Shown: positions 1-8,907, counted from the first letter of the stretch. The stretch is 15,821 nt of DNA from an uncultured Bacilli bacterium (GCA_934101495.1 CAKORG010000023.1:1-15821); one strand, 5' to 3'. Made by a program: numbers and translations. Notes: generated by a model from the letters alone, not told the origin.

Positions 1-2847
1 CGTATGCTGCAAGAAGCTGTTGACTCATTATTTGATAATGGTAGAAGAGGAAGAAGTATTACTGCTGCATCTAATAGACCACTTAAGAGTTTATCTAGTA
101 TGTTAAAAGGTAAACAAGGACGTTTTCGTCAAAACTTATTAGGTAAGAGAGTTGACTATTCTGGTCGTTCAGTTATCGTAGTTGGGCCAAATCTTAAGAT
201 GCATCAATGTGGTCTTCCAAAAGAAATGGCTATTGAGTTATTTAAACCGCATGTAATTAATGGTATTGTTGAAAGAGGTTTAGCTCATAACATTAAAGGT
301 GCTAAAAAATTAATCGATTCTCGTGATGAATCAATCTGGGATATTGTTGAAGATGTAATTACTGAACATCCAGTACTTTTAAATAGAGCTCCAACATTAC
401 ATAGACTTGGTATTCAAGCGTTTGAACCAGTACTTGTTGGTGGTAAGGCTATAAGATTACATCCACTAGTTTGTGCAGGATTTAATGCTGACTTCGATGG
501 TGACCAAATGGCTATTCATATTCCACTTTCTGAAGAAGCAAAAGCTGAAGCAAGAATCTTAATGCTTAGTGCTAATAATATTCTAAATCCAAAAGATGGA
601 AAACCAATTGTTACACCAAGCCAAGATATGGTACTAGGTAACTGTTATTTAACTATTGAATATGCTGGAGAAGAAAATGAAGGACATGTTTATAAAGATC
701 CAAATGAAGCTTTAATGGCATATGAAAGAAAAGAAATAACTCTACATACAAGAATTGCTATTCCAGTTAATTCATTTAAATATAAATTATTTACTGAAGA
801 ACAAAGAGATAAATATTTAGTTACAACAGTAGGTAAATTAAAATTTAATGAAATTTTACCTGATACATTCCCATATGTAGAAGAAGGTACTAAAGCTAAT
901 ATTGAAGGAATTACACCAGATAAGTATTTCTTACCAATGGGTTCTAATATTCCTGAAGAAATAGCTAAGATGGAACTTGTTACTCCATTTATTCAAAAAA
1001 CTTTAGGTCAATTAATAGCGCAAGTATTTAAAAGATATAAAACAACTGAAACATCTATAATGCTTGATAAATTAAAGAATTTAGGTTTCAAATATTCAAC
1101 TATTGCTGGTATTACAGTATCTATCGCAGATGTTGTAAGAAGTGAGAAAAAAGGTGAAATAATTGAAGCTGCTAAAGCTAAAGTTGATAAAATTAATAAA
1201 CAATATCAAAGAGGTTTAATTACTGACCAAGAAAGATATCAAAGTGTTATTGAAGTTTGGACTAAAGCAACTGATGATGTTAAGAACGAACTTAAAGAAA
1301 TAAGTGAAAATGATTTTAACAATCCATTATTCATGATGATGAACTCAGGTGCTCGTGGTAAGATTTCAAACTTTACCCAACTTGCTGGTATGCGTGGTTT
1401 AATGGCAAAACCAGATGGTTCAACTGTAGAAATTCCAATTACATCATCATTTATCGAAGGTTTATCTGTGTCTGAATTCTTCTTATCAACACACGGTTCT
1501 CGTAAAGGGGATGCCGATACTGCCTTAAGAACTGCAGACTCAGGATACTTAACAAGAAGACTTGTTGATGTTGCTCAAGATATAATTGTTAAAGAATTTG
1601 ATTGTGGTACACATCAAGGACTTGTTGTTTATGACTTACTAAATGAAAAAGATAACTCAGTTATTGAACCACTTGCTGAACGTATTTTAGGTAGATACGC
1701 ATCTAAGAAAATTGTTAATCCAGAAACTAAGGAAACTATTGTGGAAGCTGGAGAAATGATTAATGAAAATGCCGTTATTAAAATTACTAAAGCTGGTATT
1801 AAAAGGGTAGAAATTAGAAGTGTCCTAACATGTAAATCAAATAATGGGGTATGTCAAAAATGTTATGGACGTAACCTTGCAACTGGTAACTTAGTTGAAA
1901 AAGGTGAAGCTGTTGGTATTATGGCTGCTCAATCAATTGGTGAACCAGGGACACAATTAACTATGCGTACATTCCATACCGGTGGTGTTGCATCTGGGGA
2001 TGATATTACTCAAGGGTTACCAAGGGTTGAAGAATTGTTCGAAGCACGTATTCCAAAAGGAAAAGCTACAATTGCTGAGGTAACCGGTAAAGTTATTGGT
2101 ATTGAAGAAAACAATGGTAAACATACAATTACTATTGAAAATGAAGCTGGATGTCATGAACATGTAACTAATTACAATATGAAACTTCGTGTTGCTGTTG
2201 GTGATGAAGTTGAAGCTGGAGATAAATTAACTGAAGGTGTTATTTCACCAAAAGAATTATTAGCTGTAACTGATCCACTTACTGCACAAGAATATATCTT
2301 AAAAGAAGTTCAAAAAGTTTATAAATTACAAGGTGTTGATATTTCAGATAAACATATCGAAATTATTTGTAAACGTATGATAAATAAGGTAAGAATAACA
2401 GATGCTGGAGATTCAGACTTTGTTGAAGGTCTTGCAGTATCTCTAAGAGACTTTACTGAAGGAAATAAACCAGTTATTATGGCTGGAAAAACTCCTGCTA
2501 AAGGTAATCCAATTATGCTTGGTATTACTAAGTCTTCACTAGAAACAGATTCATTCTTATCTGCTGCATCATTCCAAGAAACAACTAGAGTACTTACTGA
2601 TGCTGCTATTCATGGTAAAGTTGATAGACTTCAAGGTTTAAAAGAAAACGTTATAATTGGTAAACTAATACCTGCTGGTACTGGTTATAGTGATTATAAT
2701 AATATTGATATAGAACTTGAAAAAGCAATTTTAGATGATGATGCTCAAGAAGTACTTGAAGAAAAACTTATGGATAATGATGATATTATTGAAGATACTG
2801 AAGAAATTGTAAACGAAGTAGAAGAAACAAAAGAAGATGCTGAATAA
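1..2847 (+). CDS. rpoC: DNA-directed RNA polymerase subunit beta' (RpoC), 5'-truncated by the window edge
   Basis: Largest subunit of bacterial RNA polymerase; it carries the catalytic magnesium and most of the active-site machinery. The reading frame is open from base 1, and roughly the first 270 residues (the N-terminal zinc ribbon and clamp) lie outside the window. Landmarks in order: the catalytic loop NADFDGDQM at bases 484-510; the first cysteine of the second zinc site in EFDCGTHQG (about 1600) and its other three in TCKSNNGVCQKC (about 1828-1863); the bridge helix around THGSRKGDADTALRTADSGY (about 1489-1548); and the trigger-loop region GIMAAQSIGEPGTQLTMRTF (about 1915-1974). The last 40 or so residues form a very acidic tail, as is common in Firmicutes. 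The bridge helix has Asp where most bacteria have Leu in KGLADTAL. rpoB would be expected just upstream. Identification is certain. Confidence 0.99.
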   Translation, partial: RMLQEAVDSLFDNGRRGRSITAASNRPLKSLSSMLKGKQGRFRQNLLGKRVDYSGRSVIVVGPNLKMHQCGLPKEMAIELFKPHVINGIVERGLAHNIKGAKKLIDSRDESIWDIVEDVITEHPVLLNRAPTLHRLGIQAFEPVLVGGKAIRLHPLVCAGFNADFDGDQMAIHIPLSEEAKAEARILMLSANNILNPKDGKPIVTPSQDMVLGNCYLTIEYAGEENEGHVYKDPNEALMAYERKEITLHTRIAIPVNSFKYKLFTEEQRDKYLVTTVGKLKFNEILPDTFPYVEEGTKANIEGITPDKYFLPMGSNIPEEIAKMELVTPFIQKTLGQLIAQVFKRYKTTETSIMLDKLKNLGFKYSTIAGITVSIADVVRSEKKGEIIEAAKAKVDKINKQYQRGLITDQERYQSVIEVWTKATDDVKNELKEISENDFNNPLFMMMNSGARGKISNFTQLAGMRGLMAKPDGSTVEIPITSSFIEGLSVSEFFLSTHGSRKGDADTALRTADSGYLTRRLVDVAQDIIVKEFDCGTHQGLVVYDLLNEKDNSVIEPLAERILGRYASKKIVNPETKETIVEAGEMINENAVIKITKAGIKRVEIRSVLTCKSNNGVCQKCYGRNLATGNLVEKGEAVGIMAAQSIGEPGTQLTMRTFHTGGVASGDDITQGLPRVEELFEARIPKGKATIAEVTGKVIGIEENNGKHTITIENEAGCHEHVTNYNMKLRVAVGDEVEAGDKLTEGVISPKELLAVTDPLTAQEYILKEVQKVYKLQGVDISDKHIEIICKRMINKVRITDAGDSDFVEGLAVSLRDFTEGNKPVIMAGKTPAKGNPIMLGITKSSLETDSFLSAASFQETTRVLTDAAIHGKVDRLQGLKENVIIGKLIPAGTGYSDYNNIDIELEKAILDDDAQEVLEEKLMDNDDIIEDTEEIVNEVEETKEDAE

Positions 2848-2860
2848 GCATTTTCTTTTT

Positions 2861-2939
2861 ATAATAATCAAAAAAATGAGTGTCAAATTTTAGTGTGTGT
2901 AAACGTGTGCTTTTTTTTTTATTTTTTTTGATGTATTAT
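2861..2939 (+). terminator. Weak AT-only inverted repeat with T-tract after rpoC
   Basis: An ataataatc-plus-A-run arm (2861-2877) can pair with an A-T-run-gat-tattat arm (2921-2939) across a loop of about 43 bases. The right arm contains T-runs of ten and eight. There is no GC-rich hairpin, so this is only a candidate end for the rpoBC transcript. It is the best termination-like structure before the next gene, which has its own start signals. Confidence 0.3.
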
Positions 2940-2951
2940 GAATGAATATTA

Positions 2952-2980
2952 AAGTAAAAGTAATACGTGATACTTTACTT
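2952..2980. repeat. Imperfect inverted repeat upstream of the secreted-protein gene
   Basis: The arms aagtaaaagta and tactttactt are complementary apart from one extra A on the left, and are separated by about 8 bases. The right arm abuts the candidate -35 of the downstream gene. This placement would suit an operator, but no regulator is identifiable from the sequence. Confidence 0.35.
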
Positions 2981-3006
2981 GAGTTTAAATATGTAATGTA
3001 AATAAT
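2979..3006 (+). promoter_or_regulatory. Candidate sigma-A promoter for the secreted protein
   Basis: TTGAGT (2979-2984) is followed 16 bases later by AATAAT (3001-3006), which match the consensus hexamers at 4/6 and 5/6. It lies about 45 bases upstream of the start codon. In DNA this AT-rich such matches are easily found, so confidence is limited. Confidence 0.4.
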
Positions 3007-3050
3007 TTAGTACAAAATAAACATAATAATGAAAGAATGGAGAGGTAAAT

Positions 3051-4613
3051 ATGGAAAATAAAAAAACAAAAATAATAAGTATCGTAGCATTAGTTGCACT
3101 AGCACTTACAGTAGTAACTGCAACATATGCATACTTTCAAGCTCAAACGGGAGAAGGTTCACAAACAGATATTAAAATAAATGCAAATACAGTTGATACA
3201 TTCACATTTGAAACAGGTTCAGCTGTAAATCTTTCTTTAGATCAAACCTCATTTGCAAGTGGAAAAGGAAACATAACTGGAAGCACATATGCAAGTGCGA
3301 AGTTAACAGCAAATAATAAAACTAATTCTGCAACAGAACATTATAATTTATATTTAAATATAGAAAATAATACATTTACATATACACAAGGAGAAACTAA
3401 GCCAGAAATATTACTTACAATAAAAGATGCAGGTAATAATGAAATAACAAGTATATCAGGTCTTGAATATAAAACAGTAACAGATGGTAAAGGCACAGCA
3501 TTAAAAGGTTTTGATATTACTACAAAAGATGGTCTTATAAATTTACTTGATAATAGAGAGATAACAACAACATCAAGTAAAGAAGAAAAATGGAATATCA
3601 CAATAATTTTTGTGAATTATGATGCAAGTCAAAATGCAAACGCAGGAAAAAGCATGACAGCAAAAGTAGTAATACAAAATAAAAGCTCAACAAAAACATT
3701 AGCTGACTATGTCATATCACAATATAATGGTGTTCAAGGAAATAATAATATTTACTATCATGATAGTAATTTAGCAAATGGAGCAAGAGACAATAGTTAT
3801 AGATATGCAGGTTCAAATGATACTACGAATAATTACGTGTGTTTTGGAAGTGATGCAGCAACCTGTCCAGAAGACAATCTATATAGAATCATCGGAGTAT
3901 TTAATAGACAAGTTAAACTTGTAAAAGCAACTGTTGCTTCAAGCGACTTACTCGGAACAAATGGAACTCATGATGCATCAGGTTATTATAAATGGACAAA
4001 TCTAACTTCTTGTCCAAGTGAGACAACATATCGAATTGATAGTGGCTTACGTTTTACGAGCAAATCTGTTCTTGCTGTAGGTGATCTAAATGTCGGTTGT
4101 AATAATTGGAAATATTCAGAATTAAATACGATAAATTTAAATACAAATTTTTTGAATAACGTCGGCACTAAATGGACAAATAAAATAGCAGATACAACAT
4201 GGAAAGTAAGTGGTGGAGACTCTATCCAATCAACAGTACAAACTATGTATCAAACTGAAATAGTTAATGCGTCAAAAACTTTTGGGCCAAGTGATGGAAC
4301 GTCAAAAATAGGATTAATGTATGTTAGTGATTATGGATATGCAGCATCAACAAGTGCATGGACATCAGCACTTGTTGATTATGGTAGTACTGGTATCTCA
4401 TCAGTAAACTGGATGTTTGAAAATACTACAAATTGGTTTATTACCCCTTTTTTAGATGATGATTGGGAAGTCTTTCGCTTTTTAAATGGTAGTGTTAGCG
4501 GTGATAGTAGTACAAACAATTTGAAAATTAAACCATCATTTTATCTAACCTCATCCGTAAGTTATGTATCTGGTGATGGTACTCAAAATTTACCAATTCG
4601 TATTGGAAGTTGA
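3051..4613 (+). CDS. Secreted protein with SipW/TasA-type signal peptide and Cys-containing C-terminal domain, function unknown
   Basis: 520 residues, with RBS GGAGAGG at 3039-3045. The N-terminus is a short basic stretch, a hydrophobic core (about residues 8-24) and TATYAYFQ. That matches the T-Y/W-A-(A/Y)-F cleavage region of TasA/camelysin proteins processed by the special signal peptidase SipW, with likely cleavage after Ala27. Residues about 30-215 are Thr/Asn/Ser-rich and probably beta-structured. Residues about 220-520 form a second domain containing NLYRIIGVF, GLMYVSDYGYA and a FYLTSSV...GDGTQ ending; its four cysteines (264, 272, 321, 350) could form disulfides. From memory, this C-terminal layout recurs in predicted surface proteins of uncultured gut Firmicutes; I could not check that. 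There is no LPXTG/NPQTN sorting motif and no C-terminal membrane anchor. Codon choice leans to ACA/GCA/ATA more than in the adjacent rpoC. A matrix or fibre component, or an adhesin, is possible but unproven. Confidence 0.8.
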   Translation: MENKKTKIISIVALVALALTVVTATYAYFQAQTGEGSQTDIKINANTVDTFTFETGSAVNLSLDQTSFASGKGNITGSTYASAKLTANNKTNSATEHYNLYLNIENNTFTYTQGETKPEILLTIKDAGNNEITSISGLEYKTVTDGKGTALKGFDITTKDGLINLLDNREITTTSSKEEKWNITIIFVNYDASQNANAGKSMTAKVVIQNKSSTKTLADYVISQYNGVQGNNNIYYHDSNLANGARDNSYRYAGSNDTTNNYVCFGSDAATCPEDNLYRIIGVFNRQVKLVKATVASSDLLGTNGTHDASGYYKWTNLTSCPSETTYRIDSGLRFTSKSVLAVGDLNVGCNNWKYSELNTINLNTNFLNNVGTKWTNKIADTTWKVSGGDSIQSTVQTMYQTEIVNASKTFGPSDGTSKIGLMYVSDYGYAASTSAWTSALVDYGSTGISSVNWMFENTTNWFITPFLDDDWEVFRFLNGSVSGDSSTNNLKIKPSFYLTSSVSYVSGDGTQNLPIRIGS

Positions 4614-4630
4614 ATTATTAATTGCAAAAC

Positions 4631-4664
4631 AAAAGAGATAATAAATAGTCATATTATCTCTTTT
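4631..4664. terminator. Bidirectional terminator between convergent genes
   Basis: A perfect 12-bp stem (4631-4642 with 4653-4664) has a 10-base loop and is flanked by an A-run on the left and a T-run on the right. It can end the secreted-protein transcript on the plus strand and the RNase J transcript on the minus strand, whose stop codon lies 10 bases away. Confidence 0.85.
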
Positions 4665-4673
4665 TTGTCTAGC

Positions 4674-6359
4674 TTACTTTTGTTCTGCTTGGTTTACTTC
4701 CATTATTACTGGCAATATAATTGGTTTTCTACCTGTTAAATTGTTGATAAAAGGAAGTAACTCTAAAATAATTTGATTTTTTAAATCTATGTAGCTGTAT
4801 GGTGCCTTATTTAAAGCATTATTTGCTATTTCACTAATTTTTCTTTCTATTTTTTGCATTAATTCTTGATTTTCATTAACAAGAACAAATCCACGAGCGG
4901 TTACATTAGGTTTAAGTAAAAGTTTTCGTTGTAAAGTATTAATATTTAAAATAGTAATAAGTATACCATCTTGACTCATCAGTTTACGATCTTTGATAAC
5001 TACAGAACCAATATCTCCGACACGAGAACCATCAACATAAACATCTCCGGCTTGAACTGTTCCAGCTTTTTTTGCTTCACCATTTAAAAGTTCAACTACA
5101 TCTCCATTAGCACAGATTATTGTGTTTTCTGGTGCAACTCCACACATTACACCAATTTCTGTATGTTTTTTTAGCATTCTATATTCACCATGCATTGGCA
5201 TAAAGTATTTAGGTTTAATAATTCTAAGCATCCATTTTAGTTCTTCTTCTTTGGCATGTCCAGAAGTATGAACATCACTAAATTCTGAATTTGTAAATAC
5301 ACGAACACCTTTTAAGTATAATTTATTAATAATTTTATTAATACTTTCAGCATTCCCAGGTATTGGGCTAGATGAAAATATTACTAAATCATCATTAAGT
5401 AGTGATATTTGTTTATGTTGTCCATTGGCAATACGAGATAGGGCCGCAAGTGGTTCACCTTGAGAACCAGTACATAAAATACAAATTTCATTTCTTTTTA
5501 GACTTTTAGCTTCATTTGCATCAATAAACATTGATTTATCATTAATAAGTCCATTGCTTAAAGCAAGTTCAATACTATTATCCATACTTCTACCAAAAAC
5601 TATGATTTTTCTGCCATACTTTTTACAACTTTCAACAATGTGTTTAATACGGTAAATGTTAGAAGCAAATGTGGCAATAATAACTCTACCATGATGTTTA
5701 CTAATCATATCATTAAGTGTTCCATCAACAGCACTTTCACTTTTAGAGTAACCACTTGTTAAAGCATTAGTTGAGTCACTAAGAAGTAGAGTAACACCTT
5801 CAGAACCAAACTTAGCCATTTTATGAATATCAGCCATTGGTCCAACTGGAGTTAAGTCAAATTTAAAGTCACCTGTTTCAAAAATAGTACCATTTGGTGT
5901 CTTTATAACAATAGCAAAACTATCTGGTATAGAGTGGGTAGTATTAATAAATGAAATATCAAAATACTTAGTCTTAACATTAAAATCTGGAGTAATTATT
6001 TGATAATTTTCATACTTTATATTACGTTCCACTAGTTTTTTTTCAATTAAATCCTTAGCAATCTTTGGTGTATATATAACGGGTATATTAATTGCTTGTA
6101 GTAAAAACGGAATACCCCCGATATGGTCTTCATGCCCATGTGTTATAAATAAACCTTTAATTTTATCAGCATTTTTCTTTAAATATGAAATATCTTGAAT
6201 AACATAATCAACACCAAGTAAATTATCTTCTGGAAACATAACTCCAGCATCTATAATTAATAGTTCATCATTATGTTCAACAACATACATATTTTTTCCA
6301 ACTTCACCTAAGCCACCTAAAGCAATAACTTTCGTGGCAATATTATTTTTATTTTCCAT
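4674..6359 (-). CDS. rnjA: Ribonuclease J1
   Basis: RNase J is a cytoplasmic metallo-beta-lactamase/beta-CASP nuclease with 5'-to-3' exonuclease and endonuclease activity; it matures and degrades RNA in Gram-positives. The 561 residues match the roughly 555 of Bacillus J1. The zinc motif HGHEDH at residues 74-79 is intact, which favours J1 over the degenerate J2. Further metal or active-site motifs follow: TTHSIPDS, ETGDFKFD, the beta-CASP motif region with TSGHAKEEEL, and PMHGEYRM. The C-terminal domain (about 450-561) closes the protein. The start is ATG at 6359, preceded by a strong AAGGAAGG site about 8 bases upstream. The gene is monocistronic, divergent from ftsA and convergent with the secreted-protein gene. 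Confidence 0.96.
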   Translation of the reverse strand: MENKNNIATKVIALGGLGEVGKNMYVVEHNDELLIIDAGVMFPEDNLLGVDYVIQDISYLKKNADKIKGLFITHGHEDHIGGIPFLLQAINIPVIYTPKIAKDLIEKKLVERNIKYENYQIITPDFNVKTKYFDISFINTTHSIPDSFAIVIKTPNGTIFETGDFKFDLTPVGPMADIHKMAKFGSEGVTLLLSDSTNALTSGYSKSESAVDGTLNDMISKHHGRVIIATFASNIYRIKHIVESCKKYGRKIIVFGRSMDNSIELALSNGLINDKSMFIDANEAKSLKRNEICILCTGSQGEPLAALSRIANGQHKQISLLNDDLVIFSSSPIPGNAESINKIINKLYLKGVRVFTNSEFSDVHTSGHAKEEELKWMLRIIKPKYFMPMHGEYRMLKKHTEIGVMCGVAPENTIICANGDVVELLNGEAKKAGTVQAGDVYVDGSRVGDIGSVVIKDRKLMSQDGILITILNINTLQRKLLLKPNVTARGFVLVNENQELMQKIERKISEIANNALNKAPYSYIDLKNQIILELLPFINNLTGRKPIILPVIMEVNQAEQK

Positions 6360-6419
6360 TAAAAAAATTCCTTCCTTCTTAAAAATTAAATTAATTCATA
6401 AAGTTACTGAACTGGATTA

Positions 6420-6448
6420 ATTATATCAAAAAAAACAGCATTTGTCTA
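6420..6448 (-). promoter_or_regulatory. Sigma-A promoter for rnjA
   Basis: On the minus strand, TAGACA (6443-6448; 5/6 match) is followed after exactly 17 bases by a perfect TATAAT (6420-6425). Transcription would start near 6413 and give a 5' leader of about 55 bases before the RNase J start codon. Confidence 0.8.
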
Positions 6449-6456
6449 CAATTCTT

Positions 6457-6469
6457 TGTAAATTTTACA
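6457..6469. repeat. TGTAAA-T-TTTACA palindrome upstream of the rnjA promoter
   Basis: A perfect 6+6 palindrome around one central base, 8 bases upstream of the rnjA -35 box. Its position and size fit a binding site for a dimeric regulator, but AT-rich palindromes also arise by chance. Confidence 0.35.
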
Positions 6470-6496
6470 TTTGGGACTTAGTCTTATCACAAAATG

Positions 6497-6517
6497 TTTA
6501 TAAAAAAGTTTTATAAA
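6497..6517. repeat. 21-base palindrome just upstream of the ftsA -35
   Basis: The arms tttataaaa and ttttataaa (9 bp, perfect) flank the trinucleotide aag. The element ends 4 bases before the ftsA -35 hexamer and lies between the two divergent promoters. Possible operator or bent-DNA element. Confidence 0.4.
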
Positions 6518-6521
6518 GCAC

Positions 6522-6550
6522 TTGCATGAAAGCTTGTTTTTAGATATAAT
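6522..6550 (+). promoter_or_regulatory. Sigma-A promoter for ftsA-ftsZ
   Basis: TTGCAT (6522-6527), a 17-base spacer, then a perfect TATAAT (6545-6550). Initiation near 6557 leaves a short leader of about 22 bases containing the AGGAG site. An upstream in-frame TTG start coincides with this -35, so it cannot be the translation start of this transcript. Confidence 0.65.
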
Positions 6551-6578
6551 TAATTATAAGGTAATAGGAGATGTTTGC

Positions 6579-7820
6579 ATGCGAAAGATAATAGCTAGTT
6601 TAGATATTGGTAGTCACACTATTAAACTTGTAGTGGGCGAAATAATGCGTAATAAACTAAATATTTTAGCATGTGTAGACACACCATCTCGTGGCATAAA
6701 AAAAGGTTTTGTTGTAAACCCTGAAAGTGCTATTGAAGCCTTAAGTGATGTTTTTAAAAAAGGTGAAGAACAAATTGGTCTTAAGATAACTAAAGTAATT
6801 GTTAGTTGTCCAACAAATGATTTAGAATGTTTCTTAAGTGAAGGTTATGCTTCTATTACAAATGAAGAACATATAGTAACTGGTGCAGATATAATTAAGT
6901 CAATGCAAACTGCTGTATATAATAAGGTTATGAATAATAGAGAAATAGTCGGACTTTTACCTACTAAGTTTTTAATAGATGATAGTAGTGTAACCAATAA
7001 TCCCCTTCATATGCATGCAGAAAAATTAAAAGTAAAAGTAGTTGTGGCAACAGTGCCAAAGAAAAATGTTAGTTCTATAATTAAATGTTTGGAAAAAATA
7101 GGAGTTACAGTGGTTGATGTTACAGTTGGACCTATTGGTGACTATTATGAATTTAAAAATAATAAAAATAGTGAAGAAGTAGGTGCTGTAATAAATATTG
7201 GGGCTTCTAAAACAACAGTTGCTATATTTAATAAAGGTATACTTACTGGCTCTGAAGCTATTGATATGGGGGGAGAGGCTATTGATTATGATTTAGGTTA
7301 TGTATATAAAATAAGTAGGAATGATGCTCTTTACTTAAAAGAATCAATTGCTCTTGCTAATAAAACTAATGCTCAACCTAATGAATCAGTAATTTTAGAA
7401 AATAAAAATGGTGATAAAATCAAGATAAATCAGTATGATGCTAGTGAAATTGTCATGGGAAGATTAGAAGAATTGCTAAATTTAGCAAAAAAACAAATAA
7501 ATCTCTTAACAAAAAAGGAAATTAGTTATATAATTGTTACAGGGGGAGTAACAGAAATGGCAGATTTTAAAAGTATAATGGATTATATTTTTAAAGATGC
7601 TACGTTAGGAGTTGTTACAGAAATTGGAGCTAGACATAATAAATATGCTACTGGGGTAGGTTTAATTAAGTATTATGATAGTAAGTTAAAATTAAGAAAT
7701 AGAGATTTTTCAATATTCAGTATTGATGAACAAGAAGAGTTAAGTGGAATACATAAAAAGGTTAATATCTCAGATGATTCCTTATTAGGTAAATTATTTG
7801 GATACTTTTTTGATAACTAG
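6579..7820 (+). CDS. ftsA: Cell division protein FtsA
   Basis: FtsA is an actin-like ATPase that tethers FtsZ filaments to the inner face of the membrane and recruits the divisome. The protein has 413 residues from this start. The first phosphate-binding loop is DIGSHTIKLVVGE (residues about 8-20); the second is INIGASKTTVA; the adenosine motif is IIVTGGVTEM. The C-terminus LLGKLFGYFFDN is a plausible amphipathic membrane-targeting helix, as expected for FtsA. I chose ATG 6579 because AGGAG at 6566-6570 is ideally spaced and the Pfam-like N-terminus (MRKIIASLDIG) begins there; a TTG-initiated extension of 19 residues would start inside the promoter. ftsZ follows after 15 bases, as a two-gene operon. 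Confidence 0.95.
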   Translation: MRKIIASLDIGSHTIKLVVGEIMRNKLNILACVDTPSRGIKKGFVVNPESAIEALSDVFKKGEEQIGLKITKVIVSCPTNDLECFLSEGYASITNEEHIVTGADIIKSMQTAVYNKVMNNREIVGLLPTKFLIDDSSVTNNPLHMHAEKLKVKVVVATVPKKNVSSIIKCLEKIGVTVVDVTVGPIGDYYEFKNNKNSEEVGAVINIGASKTTVAIFNKGILTGSEAIDMGGEAIDYDLGYVYKISRNDALYLKESIALANKTNAQPNESVILENKNGDKIKINQYDASEIVMGRLEELLNLAKKQINLLTKKEISYIIVTGGVTEMADFKSIMDYIFKDATLGVVTEIGARHNKYATGVGLIKYYDSKLKLRNRDFSIFSIDEQEELSGIHKKVNISDDSLLGKLFGYFFDN

Positions 7821-7835
7821 ATGGGAGAATGAATT

Positions 7836-8897
7836 ATGAATGGATTACAGATGGATCAAATAGCCAAGATTAAAGTTGTTGGCGTAGGTGGCGGCGGATG
7901 TAACGCAGTTAACCGAATGATTGAAGAAGGAGTTAAAAGTGTTGAATTTTATGTGGTAAATACAGACTTACAAGTTTTAAATGCTTCTTTATGTCAAAAT
8001 AAAATACAAATAGGTAAAAATATTACTGGAGGAAGAGGGGCTGGAGCTAACCCAGAAGTTGGTAGAAGTGCTGCTCTAGAAAGTAAAAATGAATTAGAAG
8101 ATGCATTGCAAGGAGCAGATATGGTATTTGTTGCTTGTGGACTTGGCGGAGGTACTGGTACTGGTGCAGCTCCGATAATTGCTGAAATTGCTCAAAATAT
8201 GGGAGCTTTAACAGTTGGTATAGTTACTAAACCATTTAGATTCGAAGGTAAAAAGAGAATGGAAAATGCTTTAGTAGGTCTTGAAGAACTTAGAACTCAT
8301 GTTGATAGTTTAATTATTATACCTAATGATAGATTAAGAGAATTAATTGATAAAACTACAAGTTTTGAAGATGCATTTAAAGAAGTAGATAATGTACTTC
8401 ACAGAGGTGTTCAATCAATATCAGACTTAATTGCTGTTACTGGAGTTATAAACCTAGACTTTGCAGATGTTAAAACAGTTATGGAAAAAAGTGGTACAGC
8501 AATTATTGGTATTGGATGTAATGCTGGTGAAAATAGAGCAATTGAAGCTGCAAGACAAGCAGTATCCAATTCACTTTTGGAAGCAACTATTGAAGGAGCA
8601 ACAAATGCAATTGTTAACGTAACTGGTGGTAAAAATCTTACATTATTTGAAATTGAAGATGCTGTAGAAACTGTTAGAGAAGCAGCAAACTCAGATATAA
8701 ATATAATCTTCGGTGCTATAAAGAATGATAACTTAACTGATGAAGTTATTGTTACAGTAATAGCTACAGGATTTGATGATGAAGTTGGGGAAGAAGCGTT
8801 ATTTAGTGATGATGTACATGTTCAAAAAAGAAGACAAACTCCTGAAGTAGATGATGAATATGAAATTCCACCTTTCTTAAGAAGCGATAATTATTAA
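7836..8897 (+). CDS. ftsZ: Cell division GTPase FtsZ
   Basis: FtsZ is the tubulin homologue that forms the cytokinetic Z-ring. It has 353 residues, slightly short because the variable C-terminal linker is brief. The tubulin signature GGGTGTG lies at residues 104-110; the T7 catalytic loop NLDFAD at about 206-211 completes the GTPase site of the neighbouring subunit. The conserved C-terminal peptide EYEIPPFLRS, which binds FtsA, is present at the end. RBS GGGAGA is at 7823-7828. Its transcript probably ends at the hairpin at 8916-8946. Confidence 0.99.
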   Translation: MNGLQMDQIAKIKVVGVGGGGCNAVNRMIEEGVKSVEFYVVNTDLQVLNASLCQNKIQIGKNITGGRGAGANPEVGRSAALESKNELEDALQGADMVFVACGLGGGTGTGAAPIIAEIAQNMGALTVGIVTKPFRFEGKKRMENALVGLEELRTHVDSLIIIPNDRLRELIDKTTSFEDAFKEVDNVLHRGVQSISDLIAVTGVINLDFADVKTVMEKSGTAIIGIGCNAGENRAIEAARQAVSNSLLEATIEGATNAIVNVTGGKNLTLFEIEDAVETVREAANSDINIIFGAIKNDNLTDEVIVTVIATGFDDEVGEEALFSDDVHVQKRRQTPEVDDEYEIPPFLRSDNY

Positions 8898-8907
8898 AAA
8901 TTAAATG

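Noticed and set aside
3341..3601. Antisense ORF within the secreted-protein gene
   Set aside because: A shadow frame with no ribosome binding site. The same applies to 3986-4168 and to 14714-14911, all on the minus strand.
3051..4613. Diversity-generating retroelement target
   Set aside because: No reverse transcriptase, template repeat or nearby duplicated 3' segment is visible in the window.
6522..6578. FtsA extended 19 codons upstream from a TTG
   Set aside because: The TTG coincides with the -35 hexamer, so it would not be transcribed. ATG 6579 has a well-placed AGGAG and gives the family N-terminus.
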